Below are positions 27,570-40,198 of a stretch of 64,000 nucleotides of DNA, in pieces. Position 1 is the first letter of the stretch, and each line of letters begins with the position of its first letter. The DNA is from Skermanella rosea (GTDB taxonomy: Bacteria; Pseudomonadota; Alphaproteobacteria; Azospirillales; Azospirillaceae): assembly GCF_016806835.2 (NCBI RefSeq), contig NZ_CP086111.1, positions 241,501 through 305,500 on the forward strand, in the 5' to 3' direction. The notes below the pieces were generated by a model. That model saw only the letters and a list, made by a program, of their open reading frames with translations, had not been told where the DNA came from and did not search any database. Both the position numbers and the translations under genes were made by a program.

Positions 27570-29072
27570 ATGAGCGAAGCGATCTCTGATTTTGACCCGC
27601 AGTCGGGAGATGGATGCGAGCTCATCATAACCTTGAACCAGGGGCCGCTCGCGACCTCTCGGTCGAGGCATATGCCGGCCGATGCCTTACTATCCGGATC
27701 GACGCTTCAGGAAGTTGCGGTCACATCCGGGATCCGGTTCCGCAGACTGTTCGGCAGGGCGGACGGATCCAGCGGGGAAGCCCCGGCCGGCCGGCAGTTC
27801 GGTGCCAAGCGGTCCGCCGCTTCAAGGCTGGAGGCATTCTTCGCGGCGGAACCCGTTGGCGAACGGATGGGCCGAAGACAGTTGGAAGAGATCGCGGAGC
27901 GTCTGGCAGCATGCCCGGAGATCGCCGCCGCCTACGTCAAGCCCCCTGCTGCTCCGGCCACGCTGCTGGGGACCCCGGATGTCGGGCGGGTCGATCCGGG
28001 CCTCAAGGGCAAAGTCCCGCTCGGCCCCATGCCGTCGGGGATTTCCGATTTCACAGGTTCCCAGTCCTATCTGGAACCGGCTCCCGGAGGTGTCGATGCG
28101 TTCCATGCCTGGTCCCTGGCGGGCGGGCGTGGCGAAAAGGTGCGGATCATCGATGTCGAGGGTGGTTGGCAGTTCACCCATGAAGCCTTGAGAGCGGGGT
28201 CGGTCGGATTGCAGGGCGGAACTTCGATAGATCCCTCATGGCGGGATCATGGGACGGCGGTCCTGGCGCTGCTCGGCGGCTCCCATGGCGTCATGGGCGT
28301 GGCGCCCGGCTGCCAGTTCGGCGGCGTCTCCATTTTTCGGGAGAATGGCAGGGTAGGAAGCGCCGAGGCCATTTATGACGCGGCGGCAACGTTGGAGCCG
28401 GGTGACATCATCCTTGTCGAGATACACCGGCCCGGACCCCGCTACCAACTTTCAGTGATGCCCTACCAGGAGGGATACATCGCCACGGAATGGTGGGACG
28501 ATGATTTCGCCGCGATCCGCAAAGTGGTGGACGACGGCATCGTCGTCGTCGCCGTGGCAGGAAATGGGGGAGAAAATCTTGATGATCCCCTTTACGATAG
28601 CGGATTGCCGGGCTTTCCTCACCAATGGCGCAATCCTTTCCGGCGTGGTACCCGCGACTCGGGCGCGATCCTCGTCGGGGCGGGAGCGCCGCCCCGCGGC
28701 AGTCACGGCCCCGACCGCTCGCGCCTGGACTTTTCCAACTACGGAAGCGCCGTCGATGCGCAAGGCTGGGGACGTGAGGTAGTCACCGCCGGGTATGGGG
28801 ACCTCCATGGCGGAGCGGACGAGGATCGCTGGTATACGAGAAGCTTCAGCGGTACCTCGAGCGCAGCCGCCATGGTCGCCGGCGTGCTGGCCTGTATCCA
28901 GGGCATCCGGCGGGCCGCGGGACTCGCCCCGCTGAACCCCGGCCAAGCGCGCGACCTGCTTCGGGCCAGCGGGACTCCGCAGGTGGGGACTCCTGGTCAG
29001 CCGGTTGCTAGACGAATCGGCAGTCGACCCGATCTGAAGGCTTTGATTGCACTGGCGCTGTCATTCGCCTGA
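27570..29072 (+). CDS. Subtilase (S8) serine protease with N-terminal prodomain-like region, no signal peptide
   Basis: Predicted serine endopeptidase of 500 residues. The catalytic triad is Asp195 (RIIDVEGGW), His227 (DHGTAVL) and Ser430 (FSGTSSAAA), with the oxyanion Asn332 (AGNGG). Residues 15-125 look like a folded prodomain: strand CELIITLN, helix LQEVAVTSGIRF and final LEEIAERLAACPEIAAAYVKP. No signal peptide is visible from ATG 27570 or from an in-frame TTG 27462, so the enzyme is probably intracellular or exported by an unknown route. A prodomain-like protein is encoded 191 bases downstream. Base composition is a little less GC-rich than that of neighbours. Confidence 0.85.
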   Translation: MSEAISDFDPQSGDGCELIITLNQGPLATSRSRHMPADALLSGSTLQEVAVTSGIRFRRLFGRADGSSGEAPAGRQFGAKRSAASRLEAFFAAEPVGERMGRRQLEEIAERLAACPEIAAAYVKPPAAPATLLGTPDVGRVDPGLKGKVPLGPMPSGISDFTGSQSYLEPAPGGVDAFHAWSLAGGRGEKVRIIDVEGGWQFTHEALRAGSVGLQGGTSIDPSWRDHGTAVLALLGGSHGVMGVAPGCQFGGVSIFRENGRVGSAEAIYDAAATLEPGDIILVEIHRPGPRYQLSVMPYQEGYIATEWWDDDFAAIRKVVDDGIVVVAVAGNGGENLDDPLYDSGLPGFPHQWRNPFRRGTRDSGAILVGAGAPPRGSHGPDRSRLDFSNYGSAVDAQGWGREVVTAGYGDLHGGADEDRWYTRSFSGTSSAAAMVAGVLACIQGIRRAAGLAPLNPGQARDLLRASGTPQVGTPGQPVARRIGSRPDLKALIALALSFA

Positions 29073-29263
29073 TGCGCGGAGTATCGCTCGGCGATAGCCC
29101 TTGTGGCTTGCTTGACTCTCGCTAAAGATAGTTATCTCGCTGCTTGGAAGGTGTGTTATTGTAACTACCCCATACCGACTGATCGTCGCGCGGGTCCCGC
29201 TTGCGGCGCATGTCTCGGTTCATGGGGCGGGTTGAGAATAACCTGTCTGGTCGGAGGTTGCGT

Positions 29264-29593
29264 ATGGAGATCGTTCTTACCGTGACGCCTGAGGCCGCGC
29301 GCTGGCTGCGTGAAGGCAATGTCAAGGAGAATGAGGAAGCCCAGCGCATCTCCAAAACCGTCCGGTCGCTCGGCGTCAGGCTGGTTCCCATGCATAAGCA
29401 TATCCGGGGACGGGATGGCGGGCTCTCCACCTTCTTCATCATCGAAGGCGCGAAGCCCTGGCAGGTTGAGGCGATCACCGGCAAATTGCGCGGCATGAAG
29501 GCCGTTACGGGCGCTTACGCAAAGCCTGATGCAGCACCCGCTTCCGGGTTGGTCTCCGCACCCCTGAGCCGGGTCGGCTTCAGCCCGCGGTAA
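29264..29593 (+). CDS. Stand-alone prodomain/I9-inhibitor-like small protein
   Basis: 109 residues: strand MEIVLTVTPEAA, helix EEAQRISKTVRSLGVRL, strand STFFIIEG, helix WQVEAITGKLRGMKAV and end TGAYAKPDAAPAS. This beta-alpha-beta-alpha order and the ending resemble subtilisin prodomains and I9 inhibitors. It also resembles the neighbouring protease's own prodomain: compare GAYAKPDAAPA here with AAYVKPPAAPA there. Start at ATG 29264, after GGAGGTTGCG. An independent promoter is possible: TTGACT (29112) and the palindrome AGATAGTTATCT (29126-29137) lie upstream. Probable function: chaperone or inhibitor of the protease; this is inference. Confidence 0.65.
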   Translation: MEIVLTVTPEAARWLREGNVKENEEAQRISKTVRSLGVRLVPMHKHIRGRDGGLSTFFIIEGAKPWQVEAITGKLRGMKAVTGAYAKPDAAPASGLVSAPLSRVGFSPR

Positions 29594-29614
29594 CGGCATC
29601 CCCTGCGATAGCCA

Positions 29615-29651
29615 CAGGCATGCGCCGGATCAGGGTTCCCGCGCATGCCTG
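29615..29651. terminator. Hairpin between convergent genes
   Basis: Perfect 11-bp inverted repeat CAGGCATGCGC/GCGCATGCCTG with a 15-base loop, between the prodomain-like gene and hemB. No T tract on either side, so a bidirectional terminator role is only probable. Confidence 0.45.
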
Positions 29652-29666
29652 CACAGCCGGAACAAG

Positions 29667-32694
<3,028 letters not shown>

Positions 32695-32929
32695 GTGACG
32701 GGTTCCACTTCGGAACGGCTTGAAAAGGGAGACTATCCACGCACCTGGGGTTCAACACGGGTGCAGGTCCGGTGTTCCGGATGGCCGGTGTTCCAGGGGG
32801 CTCGGCGCGCCGCGCATTCCCGCCCCGCGCGCCGCCGGAGTGCGCCTCGATTGACAGTCACCCCGCCGGCTTTATCATCCGGTCCGAACAAACGGGCCAT
32901 CCGGATAAACGGGAGGAAGCAAGGCCGCC

Positions 32930-34069
32930 ATGAATTTCGACCTCACCGAGGACCAGCGCGCGTTCCGGGAAACCGCCCGCGGATTCGCCGCCGAGCACAT
33001 GGCGCCCCATGCCGCCGAGTGGGACGAGCACCAGGTCTTCCCGGTGGAGACCCTGCGCCGCGCCGCCGAACTGGGATTCGCCGGGATCTATTGCCGCGAG
33101 GAGTTCGGCGGCTCGGGCCTGTCGCGGCTGGACGCCGCCGTGATCTTCGAGGAGCTGGCGGCCGGCTGCGTGTCGACCTCGGCCTATATCTCGATCCACA
33201 ACATGGCCTCCTGGATGATCGACAGCTTCGGCGACGAATCCCAGCGCGCCCGCTGGCTGCCGAAGCTGACATCCATGGAGCATTTCGCCAGCTACTGCCT
33301 GACCGAGCCCGGCGCCGGCTCCGACGCCGGGTCGCTCAAGACCCGGGCGGAGCGCGACGGCGACCACTACGTGCTGAACGGGACCAAGGCCTTCATTTCC
33401 GGCGGCGGCGTGTCCGACGTCTATGTCGCCATGGTCCGTACCGGCGAGCCGGGCCCCAAGGGGATCTCCTGCATCGTGGTCGAGAAGGGAACGCCGGGGC
33501 TTTCCTTCGGCAAGAAGGAGAAAAAGCTGGGCTGGAACAGCCAGCCGACCGCGGCGGTGATCTTCGAGGACTGCCGCGTTCCGGTCGCCAACCGGCTGGG
33601 GGCGGAGGGCGAGGGCTTCAGGATCGCCATGAAGGGGCTGGACGGCGGCCGGCTCAACATCTCCGCCTGCTCGCTGGGGGGAGCGCGCGCCTGCCTGGAG
33701 CTGGCGCGCGACCATATGACCGTCCGGACCCAGTTCGGTCGCAAGCTGGCCGATTTCCAGGCGCTCCAGTTCCGGCTGGCCGACATGGCGACCGACCTGG
33801 AGGCCGCCCGGCTGATGGTCCATCGCGGCGCCGCGAAGTTGGATGACGGCGACTCCGAAGCCACGCTATATTGTGCGATGGCGAAACGCTTCGCCACCGA
33901 TGCCGGCTTCAGGATTTGCAACGAAGCCTTGCAGCTTCACGGCGGCTACGGCTACATCAAGGAGTATCCGGTGGAGCGCTATCTGCGCGACGTCCGCGTG
34001 CACCAGATCCTGGAGGGCACCAACGAAATCATGCGCCTGATCATCGCCCGCCGCCTGCTCTCGGCCTGA
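32930..34069 (+). CDS. Acyl-CoA dehydrogenase (isobutyryl-CoA type by context)
   Basis: FAD enzyme of 379 residues. Conserved blocks are [48 protein letters not shown], and the C-terminal [20 protein letters not shown] with [12 protein letters not shown], which carries the catalytic Glu. It is followed by 3-hydroxyisobutyryl-CoA hydrolase and 3-hydroxyisobutyrate dehydrogenase genes, which together form the distal valine pathway, so isobutyryl-CoA is the likely substrate. Specificity itself is inferred from neighbours. Confidence 0.9.
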   Translation: MNFDLTEDQRAFRETARGFAAEHMAPHAAEWDEHQVFPVETLRRAAELGFAGIYCREEFGGSGLSRLDAAVIFEELAAGCVSTSAYISIHNMASWMIDSFGDESQRARWLPKLTSMEHFASYCLTEPGAGSDAGSLKTRAERDGDHYVLNGTKAFISGGGVSDVYVAMVRTGEPGPKGISCIVVEKGTPGLSFGKKEKKLGWNSQPTAAVIFEDCRVPVANRLGAEGEGFRIAMKGLDGGRLNISACSLGGARACLELARDHMTVRTQFGRKLADFQALQFRLADMATDLEAARLMVHRGAAKLDDGDSEATLYCAMAKRFATDAGFRICNEALQLHGGYGYIKEYPVERYLRDVRVHQILEGTNEIMRLIIARRLLSA

Positions 34070-34133
34070 ACTCCCCTCCCGATCGGACCCGCTTTTCCGA
34101 TCGGACGCCTGCCAACGACCAAGAACGGACGCC

Positions 34134-35273
34134 ATGACCGATACAGCGAATTCCCCATCCGGAGCCGGGAGCACTCCGGAGAACGGGCCGGACTCCAGGC
34201 AGGAGATCACCTTCGAGCGGCGGGGCGCCGTCGCCGTCGTGACGCTCGACAGGCCCAAGGCGCTGAACGCGCTGACCCTGGGCATGATCCGGGAATTCGA
34301 TCCCCGCCTCGCCGACTGGGCCGGGGACCCCGCCGTAAAGGCGATCGTGGTGCAGGGCGCCGGCGACCGCGCCTTCTGCGCCGGCGGCGACGTCCGAGCC
34401 GTGGCGGATGCCGGACGGGCGCTCAAGGAAGGGCGTGAGGGCGGCGACCTTGCCCGCGACTTCTTCCGCGAGGAATATGTCCTCAACCGCCGGATCCACA
34501 CCCTGTCCAAGCCCTACGTGGCGCTGCTCGACGGCATCACCATGGGCGGCGGCGTCGGGATCTCCGTGCCGGGCTCGCACCGGGTGGTGACCGAGAGGAC
34601 CCTGTTCGCCATGCCGGAGACCGGCATCGGCCTGTTCCCCGACGTCGGGGGAAGCTGGTACCTGCCGCGCTGCCCGGGCGAGATCGGAACCTACCTGGCC
34701 CTGACCGGCGCCCGGCTCCACGCCGCCGACACGCTCTATGCCGGCCTCGCCACCCATTACCTGCCGAGCGCCGCCATGGGCGGCCTGATCGACGCGCTGG
34801 CCGGTGCCGACTGGTCGGGCGACGGCCGGGCCGTGGTGGACGAAGCCCTGGCCTCCGTCGCCGCCGGGTCGGCCGGCGACCCGCCGCTGGCGGCCCGTCG
34901 CGAGGCCATCGACCGCTGCTTCCGCTTTGATTCGGTTGAAGAGATTTGTGCCGCCCTGGAAAAGGACGGAACAGATTGGGCGGTGTCCACGTTGAAAAAT
35001 TTGAGCCAGATGTCTCCCACAAGCCTCAAGGTAACCTTGCGGCAGGTCAGGCTTGGAAAGAACCTGTCATTCGATGATGCGATGATCATGGAGTACAGGA
35101 TGAGTCAGGCATTCATCCGGGGGGATGACTTCTACGAAGGGATCCGCGCCCTGCTGGTCGACAAGGATCGTTCGCCCAGGTGGCGTCCGGCCACCCTGGC
35201 CGAAGTCGGCGCGGCCGACGTGGAGCGTCACTTCGCACCGCTCGGCGACCGCGATCTCGGCTTCGCCGACTGA
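34134..35273 (+). CDS. 3-hydroxyisobutyryl-CoA hydrolase
   Basis: Crotonase-fold hydrolase of 379 residues, longer than typical enoyl-CoA hydratases (about 260), as is usual for HIBYL-CoA hydrolases. Signature segments are GDRAFCAGGDVRAVADAG, LDGITMGGGVGISVPG and MPETGIGLFPDVGGSWYL. It removes CoA from 3-hydroxyisobutyryl-CoA in valine breakdown and limits toxic methacrylyl-CoA. It follows the acyl-CoA dehydrogenase gene by 64 bases. The segment 34920-35110 is noticeably less GC-rich than the rest. Confidence 0.92.
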   Translation: MTDTANSPSGAGSTPENGPDSRQEITFERRGAVAVVTLDRPKALNALTLGMIREFDPRLADWAGDPAVKAIVVQGAGDRAFCAGGDVRAVADAGRALKEGREGGDLARDFFREEYVLNRRIHTLSKPYVALLDGITMGGGVGISVPGSHRVVTERTLFAMPETGIGLFPDVGGSWYLPRCPGEIGTYLALTGARLHAADTLYAGLATHYLPSAAMGGLIDALAGADWSGDGRAVVDEALASVAAGSAGDPPLAARREAIDRCFRFDSVEEICAALEKDGTDWAVSTLKNLSQMSPTSLKVTLRQVRLGKNLSFDDAMIMEYRMSQAFIRGDDFYEGIRALLVDKDRSPRWRPATLAEVGAADVERHFAPLGDRDLGFAD

Positions 35274-35317
35274 CATGAAGCGCCTGGATCATATGACAAG
35301 ACGGGGAGGCACCTGAA

Positions 35318-36208
35318 ATGGCGACGGTAGCGTTCATCGGCCTGGGCAACATGGGACTGCCGATGGCCCTCAATCTCGTGAAGGCGGGGCACGAGGTCAT
35401 CGGGTTCGATGTGTCCGCTTCCAACCTGGAAAGCCTGACGGCGGCGGGCGGCACGGGCTCCGCCAGCGCCGGCGAGGCCGCCGCCGGGGCCGACACCGTC
35501 GTCACCATGCTGCCGGCGGGGCAGCATGTCCGGCAGGTCTACGCCGGCGAGGGCGGGGTGATCGCCTCGGCCAGGCCGGGAGCCCTGCTGATCGACTGCT
35601 CGACGATCGACGTGGACAGCGCACGATCGGTCGCGGAGGCCGCGACCGCGGCGGGATTCGCCATGGTCGACGCGCCGGTATCGGGAGGCGTGGGCGGGGC
35701 CGCGGCCGGCACCCTGACCTTCATGGTCGGCGGGCCGGACGACGCTTTCGCCAGGGCGGAACCGCTCCTGTCGCAGATGGGCAAGGCGGTGATCCATGCG
35801 GGCGGCCCCGGAACGGGCCAGGCCGCCAAGATCTGCAACAACATGGTCCTGGGAATCTCGATGATCGCCGTGGGCGAAGCTTTCGTCCTCGCCGAAAAGC
35901 TTGGCTTGGACCACCAAAAATTGTTTGATATCAGTTCCAAATCATCCGGACAGTGCTGGTCCCTGACCACGTACTGCCCGGTGCCGGGACCCGTACCCAC
36001 CTCGCCGGCCAATCGGGACTACCAACCCGGTTTCACGGCGGAAATGATGCTGAAGGATCTCAAGCTTGCACAGCAGGCTGCCAATAATTCCGGAGCGGCG
36101 ACGCCTTTGGGAGCCGAAGCGGCGGCGCTCTATACGGTGTTCGCCAATAACGGCAATGGCAAACTGGATTTTTCCGCGATTATAAAGATGCTTCGCGGAG
36201 CTTGTTGA
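35318..36208 (+). CDS. mmsB: 3-hydroxyisobutyrate dehydrogenase
   Basis: NAD-dependent enzyme oxidising 3-hydroxyisobutyrate to methylmalonate semialdehyde in valine degradation. 296 residues, beta-hydroxyacid dehydrogenase family: nucleotide motif FIGLGNMGLPMALNLVKAG, substrate motif DAPVSGGVGGAAAGTLTFMV, catalytic lysine in GTGQAAKICNNM, and KDLKLAQQAA near the end. Third gene of the valine cluster. Methylmalonate semialdehyde dehydrogenase (mmsA) is not in the window. Confidence 0.95.
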   Translation: MATVAFIGLGNMGLPMALNLVKAGHEVIGFDVSASNLESLTAAGGTGSASAGEAAAGADTVVTMLPAGQHVRQVYAGEGGVIASARPGALLIDCSTIDVDSARSVAEAATAAGFAMVDAPVSGGVGGAAAGTLTFMVGGPDDAFARAEPLLSQMGKAVIHAGGPGTGQAAKICNNMVLGISMIAVGEAFVLAEKLGLDHQKLFDISSKSSGQCWSLTTYCPVPGPVPTSPANRDYQPGFTAEMMLKDLKLAQQAANNSGAATPLGAEAAALYTVFANNGNGKLDFSAIIKMLRGAC

Positions 36209-36270
36209 GCTAACGTATTACTTGAAAGGCTACGGAGTCCTTGGCCTCAAGGAACTCCGGAACCGGGAGA

Positions 36271-36756
36271 ATGGAGAACGCCGTGCGACAGCCCTACTAT
36301 GACAGCATCCTCCTGATCGAGCGTCTGCATCGACACTTTCTGGAAGTGCTGAAGACCGAACTGGACCGTTTGGGAATCCAGGACATCAACAACGTCCAGA
36401 GCCTGATTCTCTACAACATCGGTGACGACGAGCTGACCGTCGGCGAACTGACCGCGCGGGGCTATTACCTGGGCTCGAACGTGTCATACAACGTGAAGAA
36501 GATGGTCGAGAACGGCTATCTGGGCCAGGAGCGCTCGCCCCACGACCGCCGGTCGGTCCGGGTCCGCCTGTCCGACAAGGGGCTCGATCTTCGCGACAAG
36601 ATCAGCAACATGTTCGAGCGCCAGATCAAGGCCCTGGACAAGGCCGGCCTCAGCGACGAGGAGCTGATCAAGGCGAACGAGACCATGCGCAAGCTGGAGC
36701 GCTTCTGGTCGTCGTCGCTGGACTACAGCGGCTATCCGGTCACGTCGGCCGCCTAA
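36271..36756 (+). CDS. MarR-type winged-helix regulator (LdtR-like)
   Basis: 161-residue DNA-binding regulator: helices around SILLIERLHRHFLEVLKTEL, recognition region LTARGYYLGSNVSYNVKKMV and the MarR wing LGQERSPHDRRSVRVRLSDKG. It matches the alphaproteobacterial group that includes LdtR, linked to stress and cell-wall genes. ATG 36271 is used here; GTG 36283 has a better placed GGAG and is a real alternative. The gene follows mmsB by 62 bases, but the protein class makes control of valine genes uncertain. Confidence 0.82.
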   Translation: MENAVRQPYYDSILLIERLHRHFLEVLKTELDRLGIQDINNVQSLILYNIGDDELTVGELTARGYYLGSNVSYNVKKMVENGYLGQERSPHDRRSVRVRLSDKGLDLRDKISNMFERQIKALDKAGLSDEELIKANETMRKLERFWSSSLDYSGYPVTSAA

Positions 36757-36758
36757 TC

Positions 36759-36797
36759 CGGGCGGCCCGGTTCGCACGTCGCCGGCCGGGCCGCCCG
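36759..36797. terminator. GC-rich hairpin between convergent genes
   Basis: Perfect 12-bp inverted repeat CGGGCGGCCCGG/CCGGGCCGCCCG with a 15-base loop directly after the MarR gene; a third copy of GGGCGGCCCGG follows. No T tract. Probably a termination or repeat structure between the regulator and gcdH. Confidence 0.45.
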
Positions 36798-36886
36798 AGG
36801 GGCGGCCCGGCACGTCCGCGTGCCGCTTCTCCACCGACGCTCCCGCGGCGTTTGCGGGGTGAACCGGATCACCCCGCGGCCCTGCC

Positions 36887-38125
36887 TCAGCCGAAGGCCT
36901 GGATGCCGGTCTGGGCGCGGCCCAGGATGAGGGCGTGGATGTCGTGGGTGCCCTCGTAGGTGTTGACCGCCTCCAGATTCATGACGTGGCGGATCACGTG
37001 GTACTCGTCCGAGATGCCGTTGCCGCCCAGCATGTCGCGGGCGACCCGGGCGACGTCGAGCGCCTTGCCGCAGTTGTTGCGCTTCATCAGGCTGATCGCC
37101 TCCGGCGGGGCGCGGTGCGCGTCCTTCAGCCGGCCCAGCCGCAGCGCGGCGTGCAGCCCCAGCGTGATCTCCGTCTGCATGTCCGCCAGCTTCTTCTGGA
37201 TCAACTGGTTGGCCGCCAGCGGCCGGCCGAACATCCTGCGCTCCAGCACGTAGTCGCGCGCCTGATGCCAGCAGAACTCCGCCGCTCCCATGGCGCCCCA
37301 GGCGATGCCGTAGCGCGCGTTGTTCAGGCAGCCGAACGGCCCCTTCAGCCCCTTGACGTTGGGCAGCAGGTTGTCGTCGGGAACGAACACCTCGTCCATC
37401 GCGATGCCGCCGGTGATCGAGGCGCGCAGGCTGAACTTGCCCTCGATCTTGGGGGCGCTCAGCCCCTTCATGCCCTTCTCCAGCACGAAGCCGCGGATCT
37501 CGCCGGCATCGTCCTTGGCCCACACCACGAACACGTCGGCGATCGGCGAGTTGGTGATCCACTGCTTGGAGCCGCTGAGGCTGTAGCCGCCGTCGACCTT
37601 GCGCGCCCGGGTCTTCATGGAGCCGGGATCGGAGCCGGCGTCCGGCTCGGTCAGGCCGAAGCAGCCCACCCACTCGCCGCTGGCGAGTTTCGGCAGGTAT
37701 TTCTGCCGCTGCTCCTCGGTGCCGTAGGCATGGATCGGGTGCATGACGAGGGAGGACTGGACCGACATGGCGGAGCGGTAGCCCGAGTCCACCCGCTCGA
37801 CCTCGCGGGCGATCAGGCCGTAGCTGACATAGCCGACGCCGGCGCAGCCGTAGCCGTCGATGGTCGGCCCGAGCAGGCCGAGTGCGCCCATCTCGGTCAT
37901 GATCTCGCGGTGGAAGTGCTCGTGCCGGTTCGCCTCCAGCACGCGCGTCATCAGCTTGTCCTGGCAATAGCTCCGCGCGCTGTCGCGGACCATGCGCTCT
38001 TCCTCGGAAAGCTCGTCCTCCAGCAGCAGCGGGTCTTCCCACTGGAAGCGGACGGCCTGCGCCGACGTCCCGGTTTCCTCGCCTATTGCCGCATCGGTTG
38101 CTGCGACGATCGGGTTTGCGGTCAT
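36887..38125 (-). CDS. gcdH: Glutaryl-CoA dehydrogenase
   Basis: FAD enzyme that oxidises and decarboxylates glutaryl-CoA to crotonyl-CoA in lysine and tryptophan breakdown. 412 residues. GcdH-type blocks are [58 protein letters not shown] and the catalytic Glu in [16 protein letters not shown]. The N-terminal [18 protein letters not shown] is typical of the subgroup. Stands alone, convergent with the valine cluster. Confidence 0.95.
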   Translation of the reverse strand: MTANPIVAATDAAIGEETGTSAQAVRFQWEDPLLLEDELSEEERMVRDSARSYCQDKLMTRVLEANRHEHFHREIMTEMGALGLLGPTIDGYGCAGVGYVSYGLIAREVERVDSGYRSAMSVQSSLVMHPIHAYGTEEQRQKYLPKLASGEWVGCFGLTEPDAGSDPGSMKTRARKVDGGYSLSGSKQWITNSPIADVFVVWAKDDAGEIRGFVLEKGMKGLSAPKIEGKFSLRASITGGIAMDEVFVPDDNLLPNVKGLKGPFGCLNNARYGIAWGAMGAAEFCWHQARDYVLERRMFGRPLAANQLIQKKLADMQTEITLGLHAALRLGRLKDAHRAPPEAISLMKRNNCGKALDVARVARDMLGGNGISDEYHVIRHVMNLEAVNTYEGTHDIHALILGRAQTGIQAFG

Positions 38126-38263
38126 TGTTGATTCTCCGACTCGAACTCCAGGCGACGGAAAAGGCGCGCCTGGTACAGGGGAATTTACCGAATCGAAACG
38201 CCCGCGGCACTATCCACCTGGACCGAAGCGCTCGATTACCGGATATGGGAAGGGGAAACTGTG

Positions 38264-38467
38264 ATGGCCAAGCCACCCGAGCGCGAGGTCCTTCTGGAGT
38301 TCCAGCGCGTCGGCATGTACATGAAGGCGATCGCGATGGATCCGGAAACGCTGACCGAGGTGACCGTGCTCGGCCCGCTGAACCACAGCCAGGAAATGCT
38401 TCGCCGGACCGCCGTGGCCAAGCTGGAATATGTCCTGGCCAAGAAAGCGTCGACTCCGTCCCGTTGA
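38264..38467 (+). CDS. Small conserved alphaproteobacterial protein (DUF6898-like)
   Basis: 67-residue soluble protein with REVLLEFQRVGMYMKAIAMD followed by TLTEVTVLGPLNHSQEMLRR and a basic end. The pattern matches a small alphaproteobacterial family (DUF6898) of unknown function. ATG 38264 follows AAGGGGA with good spacing. Divergent from gcdH across a 138-base gap. I recognise the family only by its look, so the name is tentative; that it is a gene is well supported. Confidence 0.7.
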   Translation: MAKPPEREVLLEFQRVGMYMKAIAMDPETLTEVTVLGPLNHSQEMLRRTAVAKLEYVLAKKASTPSR

Positions 38468-38544
38468 GCGCCTCCCGGCCTACGTCAAGACGACACGGCC
38501 GGCAAGATACAGGGCGGCGCGGAGCCAGCCTGCGAAACGAAAAC

Positions 38545-38582
38545 GGACAGTCAGGCGGATTCCCCATCCGGCCTGCCTGTCC
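38545..38582 (-). terminator. Terminator-like hairpin of mucR
   Basis: GGACAG, CAGGC and GGAT pair in order with ATCC, GCCTG and CTGTCC around a TCCCC loop; on the minus strand it is followed by CGTTTTCGTTTCG. It lies between the convergent DUF6898 and mucR genes and probably serves mucR. Confidence 0.55.
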
Positions 38583-38710
38583 GGCAGTCAGTTCATACCT
38601 GTCGACTTGTCAGAACGCCGGGCAGGCTTCCGATGACCTCCGGCTCCCCGGGTCCGTCACCCTTCTCCTCCCGTGCGGGCGGGGGCGGCGATCCCGGGGA
38701 GCGGCGGCAA

Positions 38711-39154
38711 TCAGGACGCCTTGCGCCGGGTCTGGCGACCGGAAGAGCGGCCGAGGCCGATCTTCTTCGCGAACTCGGACCGTTGGGCAGCGTAGTTCGG
38801 CGCCACCATGGGGTAGTCCGGCGGCAGGTTCCACTTCGCGCGGTACTCGTCCGGGGTCATGCCATAGGTGGACCGGAGGTGCCGCTTCAACATCTTCAAC
38901 TTCTTGCCATCTTCCAGGCAAACGATGTATTCGGGCGTCACCGACTTGCGGATCGGCACGGCGGGCTTCTGCGGTTCGGCCTGAACCTCCCGCGGCTGGC
39001 CGTTCAGACCGGTCAGCGAGGAGAATACCGTATTGATGACTTCCGGGATTTGGGTCGCCGGAAGCACATTCTTGCTGACGTAGGCGGATACTATGTCCGC
39101 CGTCATCCTCAGAATGGCACCATCCGGCGCGTCGTGTTCAAGCTGGTCACTCAT
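38711..39154 (-). CDS. mucR: MucR/Ros family transcriptional regulator
   Basis: 147-residue zinc-finger-like DNA-binding protein of the Ros/MucR group. The core VTPEYIVCLEDGKKLKMLKR HLRSTYGMTPDEYR is present in full, though the first zinc Cys pair seen in Ros is reduced to one Cys, as is common in MucR proteins. N-terminal residues 15-50 form the multimerisation region. MucR proteins control exopolysaccharide, motility and cell-cycle genes and bind AT-rich DNA, often their own promoter; an AT-rich stretch lies upstream here. Confidence 0.9.
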   Translation of the reverse strand: MSDQLEHDAPDGAILRMTADIVSAYVSKNVLPATQIPEVINTVFSSLTGLNGQPREVQAEPQKPAVPIRKSVTPEYIVCLEDGKKLKMLKRHLRSTYGMTPDEYRAKWNLPPDYPMVAPNYAAQRSEFAKKIGLGRSSGRQTRRKAS

Positions 39155-39678
39155 GCCCAGTATCCTGATTATTCATTGTGTTCGATGCTCTTCAAGTCGC
39201 ACATGGGGATTTGGGTGTCAATAAAATTTCCGCAAGTGGTTCAAAGGTTATTTTGACTCCGCCCAGGTTTTCATCCACACGGCAAGATTGGGAACCGCTA
39301 GTTCGCGGGGCGAATTGAGGAGCGATCAGCATTAAAGATATTTTAGTGGTGCCGGAATGGCATTTCAGCTCCGTTGTCCCCCCGGCACTTGTCCACAAAT
39401 TCGAGGCTAGAAGCGAGAACAGCGCTTTTGCTTCAGAAGCATAGTTTGTCCGGATGCATGGCGGCTACGCGCGGAGCGCATGGCTTACCGCGGCGTGCGC
39501 CCTGTGCAGGTCTGCCCGGCAGCGTCGCCCGGTGCGATTCTGGCATGCCGCGCCGATATCTGGTAGTGTCCCGCAAGTAATGCCCCTATGGCCAGCTTTC
39601 GGAGGGGAACGCGGGGAGCCGAGGCTTCCCGCCGGGTCACGAGGGTTCCGCGGGGTCTCCGGAAATGGGTTTGGTTCG
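39155..39678. other. 524-base intergenic region with AT-rich segment
   Basis: No gene is supported. The part nearest mucR (about 39205-39265 and 39325-39350) is AT-rich, with runs such as TCAATAAAATTT and TTAAAGATATTTTAG, which would suit MucR binding and the mucR promoter. The rest is GC-rich without ORFs of coding character and should contain the rpiB promoter. Confidence 0.5.
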
Positions 39679-40113
39679 ATGTCTAAACAGAAACTCGTCA
39701 TTGCGTCCGATCACGCCGGCTTCGACTTCAAGGCTTCGTTGAAGGATTCGCTCGCCGGCCAAGGCTACGAGGTGGTCGACCTCGGCGCCCACAGCACCGA
39801 GTCAGTGGACTATCCCGACATCGCCGCGGCCCTCGCGGGCGCCATCAGGGACGGGACCGCCGACCGCGGCATCCTGATCTGCGGGACCGGCATCGGCATC
39901 AGCATCGCCGCCAACCGGCATGCCGGCATCCGCGCCGCCCTGTGCCACGACACGACGGGCGCAAGGCTGTCCCGGCAGCACAATGACGCCAATGTACTCG
40001 TGATGGGCGCCCGGGTCACCGGGATCGAGGTCGCGAAGGATTGCGTCGCCACCTTCCTCGCCACGCCGTTCGAAGGCGGCCGCCACAGCCGCCGCGTTGA
40101 CAAGATGGGCTGA
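39679..40113 (+). CDS. rpiB: Ribose-5-phosphate isomerase B
   Basis: Interconverts ribose 5-phosphate and ribulose 5-phosphate; it can also feed the Calvin cycle. 144 residues: [15 protein letters not shown] at the start, catalytic Cys in [15 protein letters not shown] and [20 protein letters not shown] with the phosphate-binding His and Arg residues. ATG 39679 is chosen because the family N-terminus begins there; no strong ribosome site is seen. Followed by glyA after 85 bases, an arrangement common in alphaproteobacteria. Confidence 0.93.
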   Translation: MSKQKLVIASDHAGFDFKASLKDSLAGQGYEVVDLGAHSTESVDYPDIAAALAGAIRDGTADRGILICGTGIGISIAANRHAGIRAALCHDTTGARLSRQHNDANVLVMGARVTGIEVAKDCVATFLATPFEGGRHSRRVDKMG

Positions 40114-40198
40114 ACCGGCCTTTTTTACTGCAATTCCGGTGCCCGGCGCCGGCTTCTCCGTCCGGCGGCCCGAAGCAGCAGATCCTAAGGAACCCCCC

